A stretch of DNA of 61,002 bases. Origin: Bacteroidales bacterium. Its GTDB lineage: Bacteria > Bacteroidota > Bacteroidia > Bacteroidales > UBA932. Numbering within the stretch: position 1 is the stretch's first letter; each line of letters starts with the position of its first letter. Below are positions 15,699-24,081 of this stretch, in pieces. The stretch is from assembly GCA_022648545.1 (NCBI GenBank), contig JALCMP010000011.1, forward strand, positions 1-61,002, in the 5' to 3' direction. A program made the translations under genes and the position numbers. The notes under the pieces were generated by a model, which ran no database searches, was not told the origin of the DNA, and saw nothing but the letters and a program-made list of their open reading frames with translations.

Positions 15699-16973
15699 AT
15701 GCTGACGTTAAAGTTATTGCGCGAAAACCCGGATTTCGTTATAGAAAGGCTTTCGGTCAAGAATTTCGATGCGAAGAAAATCGTAAGGGAAATTCTTGAG
15801 GCGGACGAGAAAAGAAGAGAGAGCCAGAAAAAGCTTGATGCCGTTCTGGCCGAACAAAATAAAAAATCGAAGGAAATAGGTACGCTTTTAAAGAGCGGCA
15901 GGAAACAGGAAGCGGAATCGGTTAAGTCCGAAGTGGCGTCCTTGAAGGAGCAGTCCGGAATTTTGGCCGGAGAGATGGAAAAAGAGAAATCCGCAATGAT
16001 GGATAAACTCGTCCTTCTTCCGAATATTCCCTGCAAGGAAGTTCCCGAGGGTAAGGATTCCAATGATAATGTGGTAGTAAGGGAAGGCGGACAGATTCCT
16101 AATCTTTGCGAAAAGGCAAAGCCTCATTGGGAATTGGCCAAAAGTCTGGATATCATAGATTTTGATTTGGGCGTCAAGATAACAGGTGCGGGTTTCCCGG
16201 TTTATAAGGGAAAGGGTGCCAGGCTCCAGAGATCTCTTATCTCTTTCTTTCTTGACAGGAACATCAAGGCCGGATATCTTGAGATACAGCCTCCGCTTGT
16301 TGTAAATGAGGAATCTGCATTTGCAACCGGACAGCTCCCGGACAAAAGCGAGCAGATGTATTATATAGGGCTTGACAAGTTATATATGATACCGACAGCC
16401 GAAGTTCCCGTTACAAACGTTTACCGCGACAGAATTCTGGAGAAATCGGAATTCCCTATAAAAATGACCGCCTATACCCAATGTTTCAGAAGGGAGGCCG
16501 GTTCCTACGGCAAAGATGTCAGGGGACTGAACAGGCTTCATCAGTTCGATAAGGTGGAGATAGTCCAGATTACCTTGCCTGGAAATTCTTATTTGGCCCT
16601 GGATACCATGGTAAAGCACGTAGAAAGTCTGGTGCAGGCTCTGGAACTCCCGTACAGGATTGTAAGATTATGCGGGGGCGATTTGAGTTTTACTTCCGCA
16701 ATAACATATGATTTCGAAGTTTTTTCGGCTGCGCAGAAACGCTGGCTGGAAGTAAGTTCGGTTTCCAATTTCGAAACGTACCAGGCCAACAGGTTGAAAG
16801 TGAGATTTAAGGATGATGACGGTAAGACGCAGCTTGCTCATACCCTTAACGGCAGCGCTCTGGCTTTGCCAAGGATAGTTGCGGCTCTTCTTGAAAATAA
16901 TCAGACGCCCGATGGTAAGATATTAATACCAAAAGCATTGCAGGAATATGCCGGATTTTCCGTTATAGATTGA
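15699..16973 (+). CDS. serS: Seryl-tRNA synthetase
   Basis: This class II synthetase charges tRNA-Ser. The 424-residue length is standard. The N-terminal helical arm that holds the tRNA is at about residues 28-100, rich in lysine and glutamate. The catalytic domain contains TAEVPVTN, motif 2 around FRREAGSYGKDVRGLNRLHQF and motif 3 near TLNGSALALPRIVAALLENNQ. It follows rpmA by 18 bases and is 15 bases ahead of ruvC, consistent with one operon. There is nothing unusual in the active-site blocks. Confidence 0.97.
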   Translation: MLTLKLLRENPDFVIERLSVKNFDAKKIVREILEADEKRRESQKKLDAVLAEQNKKSKEIGTLLKSGRKQEAESVKSEVASLKEQSGILAGEMEKEKSAMMDKLVLLPNIPCKEVPEGKDSNDNVVVREGGQIPNLCEKAKPHWELAKSLDIIDFDLGVKITGAGFPVYKGKGARLQRSLISFFLDRNIKAGYLEIQPPLVVNEESAFATGQLPDKSEQMYYIGLDKLYMIPTAEVPVTNVYRDRILEKSEFPIKMTAYTQCFRREAGSYGKDVRGLNRLHQFDKVEIVQITLPGNSYLALDTMVKHVESLVQALELPYRIVRLCGGDLSFTSAITYDFEVFSAAQKRWLEVSSVSNFETYQANRLKVRFKDDDGKTQLAHTLNGSALALPRIVAALLENNQTPDGKILIPKALQEYAGFSVID

Positions 16974-16988
16974 CCGGCCCTTTATAAT

Positions 16989-17549
16989 ATGGCTAATTGG
17001 AGAACAATACTCGGAATCGACCCCGGAACCCGCATACTGGGTTTTGGGGTCGTCCGTTATTTATGTAATCGTGTGGAGTATGTTGATATGGGAGTGGTAA
17101 ACCTTAAGGGCGAGCCTGATCATTTTTCCGTACTGAACAGAATACTTAGGGAGGTCTCTGCAATAATAGATAAATATTCTCCCGATGAAATGGCTATAGA
17201 AGCTCCGTTTTATGGCAAGAATCCGCAGGTTATGCTTAAGTTGGGCAGGGCACAGGGGTCGGCGATAGCATCTGCCAATCTAAAGAATATTCCCATAACG
17301 GAATATCCGCCGCGAACCGTAAAGCTTGCCGTAACCGGAAAGGGATCTGCTTCAAAAATACAGGTTTCTTCAATGGTGCATAGCTTGCTTAATATAGAGA
17401 CACAGGAAAAATATCTTGATTCCACAGATGCTCTTGCAATTGCATTATGCCATTTTTATCATATTCAAAAAACGAATTACGGATGTTCCCGGAAAAATTC
17501 TTCCTCGTGGGAAAATTTTATAAAGGATAATCCGTCGCGGGTTAAGTAA
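16989..17549 (+). CDS. ruvC: Holliday junction resolvase RuvC
   Basis: This endonuclease cuts Holliday junctions at the end of recombination, working with RuvAB. The 186 residues show the first catalytic aspartate in GIDPGTRILGFGVV, the acidic EAPF motif, the KLGRAQGSAIASA helix and the C-terminal aspartate in DSTDALAIALCHF. The last 25 residues are a basic and serine-rich tail. It ends a compact rplU-rpmA-serS-ruvC run. The 106 bases that follow, before the barrel gene, are AT-rich with no convincing terminator. Confidence 0.95.
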   Translation: MANWRTILGIDPGTRILGFGVVRYLCNRVEYVDMGVVNLKGEPDHFSVLNRILREVSAIIDKYSPDEMAIEAPFYGKNPQVMLKLGRAQGSAIASANLKNIPITEYPPRTVKLAVTGKGSASKIQVSSMVHSLLNIETQEKYLDSTDALAIALCHFYHIQKTNYGCSRKNSSSWENFIKDNPSRVK

Positions 17550-17655
17550 ATATTAACTCGGTTTTTCATATTTCATAATAAAAAATAATATCGGCATTTA
17601 ACTTTTTTTATTTTTCCAAGTCAAAAGGGAAGTAAAAATCATATAATTAAATGTA

Positions 17656-20502
17656 ATGTCTGTAAAATTTAGAATAAGGGTTTTTCCTCTTATCGGAGGA
17701 ATGATGCTGTTATGTTTTAATATTTTTGCCCAAAAGCAGAGCAATATCTCTATTTCTTCCAGGGAAGGAGGAACTTATTTAAAAGCCGTAATTCTCGACA
17801 GCCTTACCAGAAAGCCTATAGAATTTGCAACGTTGTCATTGAAATACGTCGGAGACAAAACTCCTTCCAATTATGCATTGAGCGACAGTTCCGGTCTGGT
17901 CGTAATTGCAAAAGCTAAGATCGGAAGGGCTAAAATGACTATGGAATCTGTGGGCTATAAAAGCAAATCCAGAACGGTTGACGTTCATAAAGGGGCGAAT
18001 GATTGCGGTATAATATATGTTCAGGAGGCCGTAAACGTTCTGAACACAATTGTCGTTACTGATAAAGTCAATCCCATGACCGTAAAGAAGGATACTATTG
18101 AGTATAATGCCGCAGCAGTAAAAATAAATGAAACCGATATGCTCGAAGACCTGTTGAAAAAACTTCCGGGTATACAGGTTGCCTCAGACGGAACGATAAC
18201 CGCAAACGGAAAAACAATAAGCAAGGTTATGATAGAGGGGAAAGTTTTTTTTATGAACGATCCCGTTATTGCAACGAAAAATCTTCCGGCTCAAATAGTA
18301 GATAAGGTAAAAGTGGTAAATAAAAAGTCCGATCAGGCCGAATTTACAGGGATAGACGACGGAGACGAAGAAACTGTTCTTGATCTGAGCATAAAAAAAG
18401 GAATGATGGACGGCCTTTTCGGTAATGTAAACGGAGGATTGGGAAATAAAAAAAGATACGAATCGGGGGGCATGGTTGGTAAGTTTACCAAAAAGACCCA
18501 GATAAGTCTTATAGGGAATCTTAATAATACCAACAACCGCGGATTTAACGATGCGGCCGGCGCAATGATGGGTAATATGAGATATGGCATGGGGGGAATG
18601 TCCGGACCTTTCGGTGGAAGCGGAAACGGGCTTACCAAATCATGGATGATAGGATCTAATGTCTCCACATCATTGTTACACGATAAAATGGATGCGATTG
18701 GAAATTATCTTTACAGCGGCTCTGATAAAAGCGTGCAGGAAAGGAAAATGACTACTACTATGCTGTCGGCATCCAGGACATTGTATAAAAATGAAAACGG
18801 TTATGACAATACAACGACCGACGGACAAAGATTCCAGGGCCAGATGATTTACAACATATCCAAAAAAACTTCCATCATATTCAGACCTAACGTAGTGATC
18901 GGAAATGGTAATTTCGACAGTTACGATGAATATTCCACCATTACAAATTCCGATTCAACGAATGCCGGCGTGAGCCGTACTTTTGGGGATAATGATTCGC
19001 AGCAGTTGGGAGGTATGGTAATGTGGCGTCAGCGTCTGGGAAAGCCCGGCAGGACCATGACTTTAAGATTCGGCTATGATTATTCGAATAATGAAATGAA
19101 CGGATTCAACAAATCGAAGACAAATTTCTACGATGAAGGAGTTATGGATTCCACTTCCGTAATAGATCAGAAATATCATCAGTTCGACAGGTCCAATGAA
19201 ACCAGCGTCAGATTTTCCTATACTGAACCCCTTGGCAGGAATTATTTCATTGAAGCATCATACAGATACAATTATAAAAAGACCAATTCGGACAAGAATA
19301 CCTGGGATACGGATAAAGACGGCGATTATGTAGTCAGGAACGATTCATTGTCGAGCAAGTACGATAATACGTTCATAAGGCAAAGAATAGAGCTGGATTT
19401 TATGAAACAGGAGGAAAAATACAATTTTATGTTCGGCGTGAGTCTCCAGCCATCCCAGACACAAAGTTCGGGACGCAAGACGATTCACGGCATAGTAGAT
19501 ACAACGTACAACGTTACAAATTTTGCTCCTTTTGCAAGATTGGATTACAGAATTTCGGATACGAAGTTCTTGAGAGTCTTCTACAGGGGAAGGACCGAAC
19601 AGCCTTCGATAAGCCAGTTGCTTCCTGTTGCAGATAATTCGAATCCTCTTAAAATAACCATAGGTAATGATAAGCTGGATCCTTCTTTTTCCCACAATCT
19701 TTATCTGATTTACAGAACCAACAATAAAAAGAAGTTCAGCTGGTTCGGATTAAGAATGCAAGGTTCATATACGCAGGACGATATAATAAGCAGAACGGTT
19801 TACCGCGACGACGGAGTCCAGCAAACATCTTATGTGAATTCGCATAAAGGCATATATTCGTTTAACGGAAGTATGATGTACAATACTCCGATTGCAAAAT
19901 CCAATTTCTCAGTCTCAACGAACACGAATGCCTCTTATGGCAACGGCGTAAAGTACGTGTATTCTTCAGATGTCAAGAATTATGTTGAAAATACAACTAA
20001 GACGCTTAGCCTTTCGGAAGATATGAGATTTACATATAGAAACGACATCTTAGAGATAAGACTGGGGGGAAGAGTAAATTACAGGAACGCATGGTATAGT
20101 GTAAAGACTATAGACGATGTATCCACATGGACTAATTCTATAACCGGATCAGTTAATGTGAACATCCCCGGCGGGTTTAATGTTACTTCGGATATAAATC
20201 ATACGTTTTACATTGGATTCGGCGATGGATATGGCGATCCTTCAACGGTATGGAATGCATCGTTGTCAAAGAATTTGTTTAAAAACAAATTTACCTTTAC
20301 GGCAAAGATTTATGATATTCTGAAAGATGCCAGGAATACGTACAGAACGAATTCCGAAAACTATATAAGGGATACCTGGAATAATACCCTGGGGCAATAT
20401 CTTATGTTTTCGCTTACATACAGGTTCGGCGATTTTGGAAAGGCTATGAAGAATTCCGGATTCAGACCTGGAATGAGAGGCGGCCGGCGTCATTATCATT
20501 AA
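17656..20502 (+). CDS. Outer-membrane beta-barrel protein with CarboxypepD-like domain (TonB-receptor type)
   Basis: A 948-residue outer-membrane protein. It has a signal peptide (about 1-25), a carboxypeptidase regulatory-like domain (about 35-125; LKAVILDSLTRKPIEFATLSL), a plug-like domain (about 130-260) and a large barrel with alternating aromatic strands. Near residues 300-335 there is a methionine/glycine-rich loop (MRYGMGGMSGPFGGSGNGL). It ends in RRHYH after the final strand region, instead of the usual terminal aromatic residue. No SusD-type lipoprotein is next to it, so it is not a polysaccharide-utilisation pair. The cargo is unknown. It is probably monocistronic, convergent with rluD. 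Confidence 0.87.
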   Translation: MSVKFRIRVFPLIGGMMLLCFNIFAQKQSNISISSREGGTYLKAVILDSLTRKPIEFATLSLKYVGDKTPSNYALSDSSGLVVIAKAKIGRAKMTMESVGYKSKSRTVDVHKGANDCGIIYVQEAVNVLNTIVVTDKVNPMTVKKDTIEYNAAAVKINETDMLEDLLKKLPGIQVASDGTITANGKTISKVMIEGKVFFMNDPVIATKNLPAQIVDKVKVVNKKSDQAEFTGIDDGDEETVLDLSIKKGMMDGLFGNVNGGLGNKKRYESGGMVGKFTKKTQISLIGNLNNTNNRGFNDAAGAMMGNMRYGMGGMSGPFGGSGNGLTKSWMIGSNVSTSLLHDKMDAIGNYLYSGSDKSVQERKMTTTMLSASRTLYKNENGYDNTTTDGQRFQGQMIYNISKKTSIIFRPNVVIGNGNFDSYDEYSTITNSDSTNAGVSRTFGDNDSQQLGGMVMWRQRLGKPGRTMTLRFGYDYSNNEMNGFNKSKTNFYDEGVMDSTSVIDQKYHQFDRSNETSVRFSYTEPLGRNYFIEASYRYNYKKTNSDKNTWDTDKDGDYVVRNDSLSSKYDNTFIRQRIELDFMKQEEKYNFMFGVSLQPSQTQSSGRKTIHGIVDTTYNVTNFAPFARLDYRISDTKFLRVFYRGRTEQPSISQLLPVADNSNPLKITIGNDKLDPSFSHNLYLIYRTNNKKKFSWFGLRMQGSYTQDDIISRTVYRDDGVQQTSYVNSHKGIYSFNGSMMYNTPIAKSNFSVSTNTNASYGNGVKYVYSSDVKNYVENTTKTLSLSEDMRFTYRNDILEIRLGGRVNYRNAWYSVKTIDDVSTWTNSITGSVNVNIPGGFNVTSDINHTFYIGFGDGYGDPSTVWNASLSKNLFKNKFTFTAKIYDILKDARNTYRTNSENYIRDTWNNTLGQYLMFSLTYRFGDFGKAMKNSGFRPGMRGGRRHYH

Positions 20503-20558
20503 AGGTAGGAACAATTAGTACTGAATATTGCAGAATTTGCTATATGAAATGGTGTCCG

Positions 20559-21626
20559 TCATTCTGAAAAATTGGAATACGAGCGCCATTTTTCTATTAC
20601 TGACGCCATATCGTCCGGCAATGGAGCTTCAAAAGACATCTTTTTTCCTGTTGCCGGATGTATGAATCCCAGAGTATGCGCATGCAGTGCCTGGCGCGGC
20701 AAGGTTTCAAAGCAGTTGTCTATGAATCTTTTATATTTGGCATAAAGCGCTCCCTTAAGTATTCTGTCTCCTCCGTAAAGACAGTCGTTGAACAAAGGAT
20801 GTCCAATATGATTCATGTGAACTCTTATCTGGTGTGTGCGTCCGGTTTCAAGACGGCATTTTATAAGAGTAACATATCCGAAGCGCTCTATTACCCTGTA
20901 ATGTGTAACGGCATGTTTCCCCTTTTCAGGGTCTTCTGTTACGGCAAATCGCATCCTGTCCCTGGGATCCCGCGCAATGTTGCAGTCTACCGTTCCTTCC
21001 TCGTTCTCGAGATTGCCCCAAACCAGCGCTATATATTCTCTTTCTATCGTATGGTAAAAAAATTGTCTGGCCAAATCCATTTGAGCTTCATCCGTCTTGG
21101 CTACCACTAGAAGTCCGGAGGTATCCTTGTCGATACGGTGGACCAGCATTCCCAGCCTTTCGTCTTTCCCTTCCTGTCTGCCTCTCATGCCGACATGGTA
21201 TGCAAGGGCGTTGAGTAGTGTCCCGTAAAAGTGTCCCAGTCCGGGATGTACCACCATGCCGGCCGGTTTGTTTACTATAAGCAGGTCGTCGTCTTCGTAT
21301 ACTATATCAAGAGGGATGTTCTCGGGAAGAATTTCGAATTCGTGCCTTTCATAAGGCATCATAATCTTTATATTATCCAGAGGTTTTACCTTGTAGTTCG
21401 ATTTTACGGTTTTTCCGTTTACTTTTACATATCCAGCTTCTATGGCCATCTGGACCTTGTTTCTTGATATTCTTACAATATGGTCGGTTATGTATTTATC
21501 AATCCTTATCTGGTTTTGTCCCTTGTCTGCCTCTAGATGGAAATGTTCGAAGAGTTCTTCTCCGGAATTTTCGTCCGTTTCCATATCTATTTCTTCCGCG
21601 TCGGTGATATTGCCTGATTTGTTCAT
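20559..21626 (-). CDS. rluD: RluA-family 23S rRNA pseudouridine synthase (RluD-like)
   Basis: It converts specific uridines in 23S rRNA to pseudouridine. The 355 residues comprise an acidic N-terminal extension (about 1-30), an S4 RNA-binding domain (about 40-95; RIDKYITDHI, then KVNGKTVKSNYKVKPLD) and the catalytic domain with HRIDKDTSGLLVVAKT, whose aspartate is the nucleophile. The ETGRTHQIRVHMNHIGHPL block is also diagnostic. It starts eight bases after the PASTA gene, in the same minus-strand unit. The exact rRNA target is inferred from overall similarity to RluD. Confidence 0.92.
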   Translation of the reverse strand: MNKSGNITDAEEIDMETDENSGEELFEHFHLEADKGQNQIRIDKYITDHIVRISRNKVQMAIEAGYVKVNGKTVKSNYKVKPLDNIKIMMPYERHEFEILPENIPLDIVYEDDDLLIVNKPAGMVVHPGLGHFYGTLLNALAYHVGMRGRQEGKDERLGMLVHRIDKDTSGLLVVAKTDEAQMDLARQFFYHTIEREYIALVWGNLENEEGTVDCNIARDPRDRMRFAVTEDPEKGKHAVTHYRVIERFGYVTLIKCRLETGRTHQIRVHMNHIGHPLFNDCLYGGDRILKGALYAKYKRFIDNCFETLPRQALHAHTLGFIHPATGKKMSFEAPLPDDMASVIEKWRSYSNFSE

Positions 21627-21634
21627 ATGGAACT

Positions 21635-22441
21635 CTATTTATTGGAAGTTTTCCCGGAAAAATATAATGTAATTTCCGTGCCCAGTCTTACTGGGCCCGA
21701 AGTCGTATCCGGAATTTGTCTGATGACTCTTGCCTTAAGGGAATCGTTATAATTTTTTACAGTTTTATCGAAAAAGATTTTCCCCATGTTTAAGGAAGCT
21801 TCGATAAGTCTTTGCTTGATTTTTGCATATGGAATATTTGATAGGCAAGGAACAGTTGTCGTACTGTCCTTTGCATTCATTCCGAGTTCCAAATCTATTT
21901 TGCCGAAATAATTGACGGGTGTTCCGGGAGCAACTGGGTGGCCGTAATAATATTGTTCCAGAACATTGTTGGTTGCTATATCATGTACATAAATCAATTT
22001 TCCCACTTTCAACTGTGCCGAAGCCAGCTCGGCGGCCGCCTGCCTTAGTGAAAAACCCACCAGGGATGGCATTTTTACCTTTTTGGGAACAAATGCATTT
22101 ATGTTAAGTATTATCCTTCTGTTTTTCTTTACCTTGTTACCTGCCGCAGGAAGCTGCCGTGTTATAATGCCCGGGCGTAGCCTTGGAATATAAACCGAAT
22201 CGGTGACTTCCAGCTTCAGATGCAGCTTGTTTGCCAGAACTCCGGCATCCGCCAGCTGCATGTTTACGAAGGAAGGAAGTTCGAATTCTTCGTTATGACG
22301 TGTTATTATTTTTAATGAGAAGAAAATAAGAAAAATGGTAAGAGCCAGGGCAGCTGCCAGTTTGAGCAGATCCCAAAGCAGCCAGTTGGTATTACGGCTG
22401 TTTTTTTTAGCCTTGCTTTTCTTTTTGTTTACGGTCGCCAT
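21635..22441 (-). CDS. Membrane-anchored protein with three PASTA domains, no kinase
   Basis: A 268-residue protein with a very basic N-terminus (MATVNKKKSKAKKNSRN), one transmembrane helix (about 22-45) and three consecutive PASTA-type repeats in the periplasm. The second opens with VKMPSLVGFSLRQAAAELASAQLKVG. PASTA domains elsewhere bind peptidoglycan fragments, and are usually attached to Ser/Thr kinases or penicillin-binding proteins; here they stand alone. It lies between rpmH and rluD. A -7 element TAATTTTG (minus strand, 22482-22489) just after the rpmH terminator could serve PASTA-rluD, though no -33 box is clear. Confidence 0.87.
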   Translation of the reverse strand: MATVNKKKSKAKKNSRNTNWLLWDLLKLAAALALTIFLIFFSLKIITRHNEEFELPSFVNMQLADAGVLANKLHLKLEVTDSVYIPRLRPGIITRQLPAAGNKVKKNRRIILNINAFVPKKVKMPSLVGFSLRQAAAELASAQLKVGKLIYVHDIATNNVLEQYYYGHPVAPGTPVNYFGKIDLELGMNAKDSTTTVPCLSNIPYAKIKQRLIEASLNMGKIFFDKTVKNYNDSLKARVIRQIPDTTSGPVRLGTEITLYFSGKTSNK

Positions 22442-22492
22442 GCTTTTAAGTAGATTATTACCAGCTTGTAAAGTACTATTACAAAATTAGCA

Positions 22493-22522
22493 AAAAAAAT
22501 CGCAGTAACTAATGCTACCGCG
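22493..22522 (-). terminator. Rho-independent terminator after rpmH
   Basis: On the minus strand a nine-pair stem (CGCGGTAGC, loop ATTA, GTTACTGCG, two G-U pairs) is followed at once by a run of eight T. It lies 40-70 bases after the rpmH stop and separates rpmH from PASTA-rluD. Confidence 0.75.
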
Positions 22523-22561
22523 ATAGATATATGCACATGAATCCGTAGGAATACCCCGTTC

Positions 22562-22714
22562 CTAGAATAAATCTTCAGAAGATACGGTAATTTTCTTACG
22601 GCCTCTTCTGCGACGTGCTGCAAGGACGCGTCTTCCGTTGGGAGTTGACATGCGTGCACGAAAACCGTGCTTGTTGCGACGTTTGCGCTGTGATGGTTGA
22701 AATGTGCGTTTCAT
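22562..22714 (-). CDS. rpmH: 50S ribosomal protein L34
   Basis: A 50-residue, arginine- and lysine-rich ribosomal protein. The translation from the ATG at 22714 begins [20 protein letters not shown] and continues with the family's [20 protein letters not shown], so the identity is certain. A short acidic end (SSEDLF) follows. It is transcribed from its own promoter (22747-22777) and stopped by a terminator (22493-22522), so it forms a single-gene unit. The common bacterial neighbours dnaA and rnpA are not adjacent; dnaA is about 29 kb away in this window. Confidence 0.97.
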   Translation of the reverse strand: MKRTFQPSQRKRRNKHGFRARMSTPNGRRVLAARRRRGRKKITVSSEDLF

Positions 22715-22746
22715 ATGTTTATATTTTTATTTTCCAATCGGGAGGG

Positions 22747-22777
22747 CAAAGGTAATGTTTTAGTTTCAAAAAGCAAA
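22747..22777 (-). promoter_or_regulatory. Promoter of rpmH
   Basis: On the minus strand there is TTTG (22774-22777), a 19-base spacer and TACCTTTG (22747-22754), a full consensus match. It lies in the gap after the rsmG stop and would give a leader of about 25 bases before rpmH. Confidence 0.75.
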
Positions 22778-22784
22778 GATATTC

Positions 22785-23462
22785 CTAAAGATTTTGGAAA
22801 TTCCTGGTTTTGGGAATAAAAACAAGCCTTTTTTCGACAAAGTACTCCTCCTCGAACCATTCGGATAAATTTTTTATTGAAATAAATTCCCTGTTTATTC
22901 CGTTCCGTTTGGCCGCGGTATATATTTCCTGCAGCAAGGCTCCTCTGTGGGAAATATCTTCACCGGGAGTAATATCGCCACCCTTAAGATAAATTACACC
23001 CTTATTATATTTTCCCTTCACCCATTTAAGGAAAACCGACAGATCCGCTACCGCGCGTGATACAATATAATCCGATTCTACCGGTGCTTCCTCTATTCTT
23101 CCGTGGTAAATGCTTATGTTGTCCAGTTCAAGGGATTCGGCTATTTCTTCGGCCGCCTTTATTTTTTTCCCTACCGAATCTATGAGTGTGAAATGATTGT
23201 TGGGGAAAAATATTGCAAGGGGAATTCCGGGGAAGCCTCCTCCCGTACCTGCATCTATTACTTCTTCTTCGTTCTTAAAGCTTATGAATTTTGCAATGGA
23301 AAGAGAATGAAGAACATGGTGCAGGTACAGATTTTCCATGTCCTTTCTGCTTATAAGATTTATCCTGCTGTTCCAGTCGGCATAAACGGAATATAATTTT
23401 TCTATTTTATCTCTTCTATCTCCCGTAAGTTCGGGAAAATATTTGAATACCGGATTTTCCAT
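22785..23462 (-). CDS. rsmG: 16S rRNA (guanine-527-N7) methyltransferase RsmG
   Basis: It methylates G527 of 16S rRNA; loss of it gives low-level streptomycin resistance in other bacteria. The 225 residues show the SAM-binding motif DAGTGGGFPGIPLAIFFP near residue 70, preceded by NLISRKDMENLYLHHVLHSL and followed by VSRAVADLSVFLKW, all typical of the RsmG/GidB family. Its ATG overlaps the stop of the sigma-factor gene by one base (TAATG), so the two are translationally coupled. It is the last gene of the queD-polA-sigma-rsmG run. Confidence 0.95.
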   Translation of the reverse strand: MENPVFKYFPELTGDRRDKIEKLYSVYADWNSRINLISRKDMENLYLHHVLHSLSIAKFISFKNEEEVIDAGTGGGFPGIPLAIFFPNNHFTLIDSVGKKIKAAEEIAESLELDNISIYHGRIEEAPVESDYIVSRAVADLSVFLKWVKGKYNKGVIYLKGGDITPGEDISHRGALLQEIYTAAKRNGINREFISIKNLSEWFEEEYFVEKRLVFIPKTRNFQNL

Positions 23463-24076
23463 TATTTCATGTTCATTTCGGCAAGTAATTTCCTCGCCCT
23501 GTTTATTCTCGTTTTTACGGTATTTATAGGAAGGCCGCTTTCCCTGGCTATTTCGTCGTACGCATATTCCTTTATGAACCTCATCCTTGCTATTTCCTTA
23601 TATCTTCCCGGCAGATGGTCTATAAGGCTTATTATCTTGTCGTATTGCTGATTACTTATCATTGCATCTTCAGGCGACTTCTGCGGACTTCCTACGGACG
23701 AAGTTCCCGAGGTTACTCCCTTGGAGACCGATTCGTCTATGTCTATCTTATTTTTCCTTTTATAGTCCTTGGCCGTATTTTTCGCTATGGTAAAAAGCCA
23801 TGTCGAAAATTCGAAATTGCTGTCGTATTTCTTTATTCTCAGGAATGCCTTGTGGAACGTTTCCTGTGCTATGTCCTGAGGTTCTTCGGCCATCTCTTTT
23901 GATGTGTCCATATTGCCCGGGAATAGCAATCCGTTAAGGTATCGGCGCAAAGGTTCCATATAGCGGTTCATCAGAAATGTGAATGCTTTCTGGTCTCCCT
24001 CCATGGCTATTTTTATTAATAGCCGGTCTTCGAGCTTAGAGTAATCTTCCTCTTTTTTCTTTTTGCGTACAGCCAT
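23462..24076 (-). CDS. ECF-type RNA polymerase sigma factor
   Basis: A 204-residue sigma-70-family protein with only regions 2 and 4. Region 2 spans about residues 28-105 (FLMNRYMEPLRRYL, DIAQETFHKAFLRI, FSTWLFTIAKNTAKDYKRK) and region 4 about 145-200 (LPGRYKEIARMRFIKEYAYDEIA, GLPINTVKTRINRARKLL). A basic N-terminus precedes region 2. No anti-sigma factor gene lies beside it, which is unusual for classical ECF pairs. It is embedded between polA (five bases upstream) and rsmG (one-base overlap), so its level should follow theirs. Its target promoters cannot be deduced here. Confidence 0.92.
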   Translation of the reverse strand: MAVRKKKKEEDYSKLEDRLLIKIAMEGDQKAFTFLMNRYMEPLRRYLNGLLFPGNMDTSKEMAEEPQDIAQETFHKAFLRIKKYDSNFEFSTWLFTIAKNTAKDYKRKNKIDIDESVSKGVTSGTSSVGSPQKSPEDAMISNQQYDKIISLIDHLPGRYKEIARMRFIKEYAYDEIARESGLPINTVKTRINRARKLLAEMNMK

Positions 24077-24081
24077 GTTAT

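Noticed and set aside
17550-17655. A small RNA or riboswitch between ruvC and the barrel gene
   Set aside because: The stretch is AT-rich with no stable stem or consensus promoter. Nothing specific can be supported.
22429-22659. A 76-codon frame overlapping rpmH on the same strand
   Set aside because: It reads rpmH in the wrong frame and runs through the rpmH terminator. The correct frame gives ribosomal protein L34.
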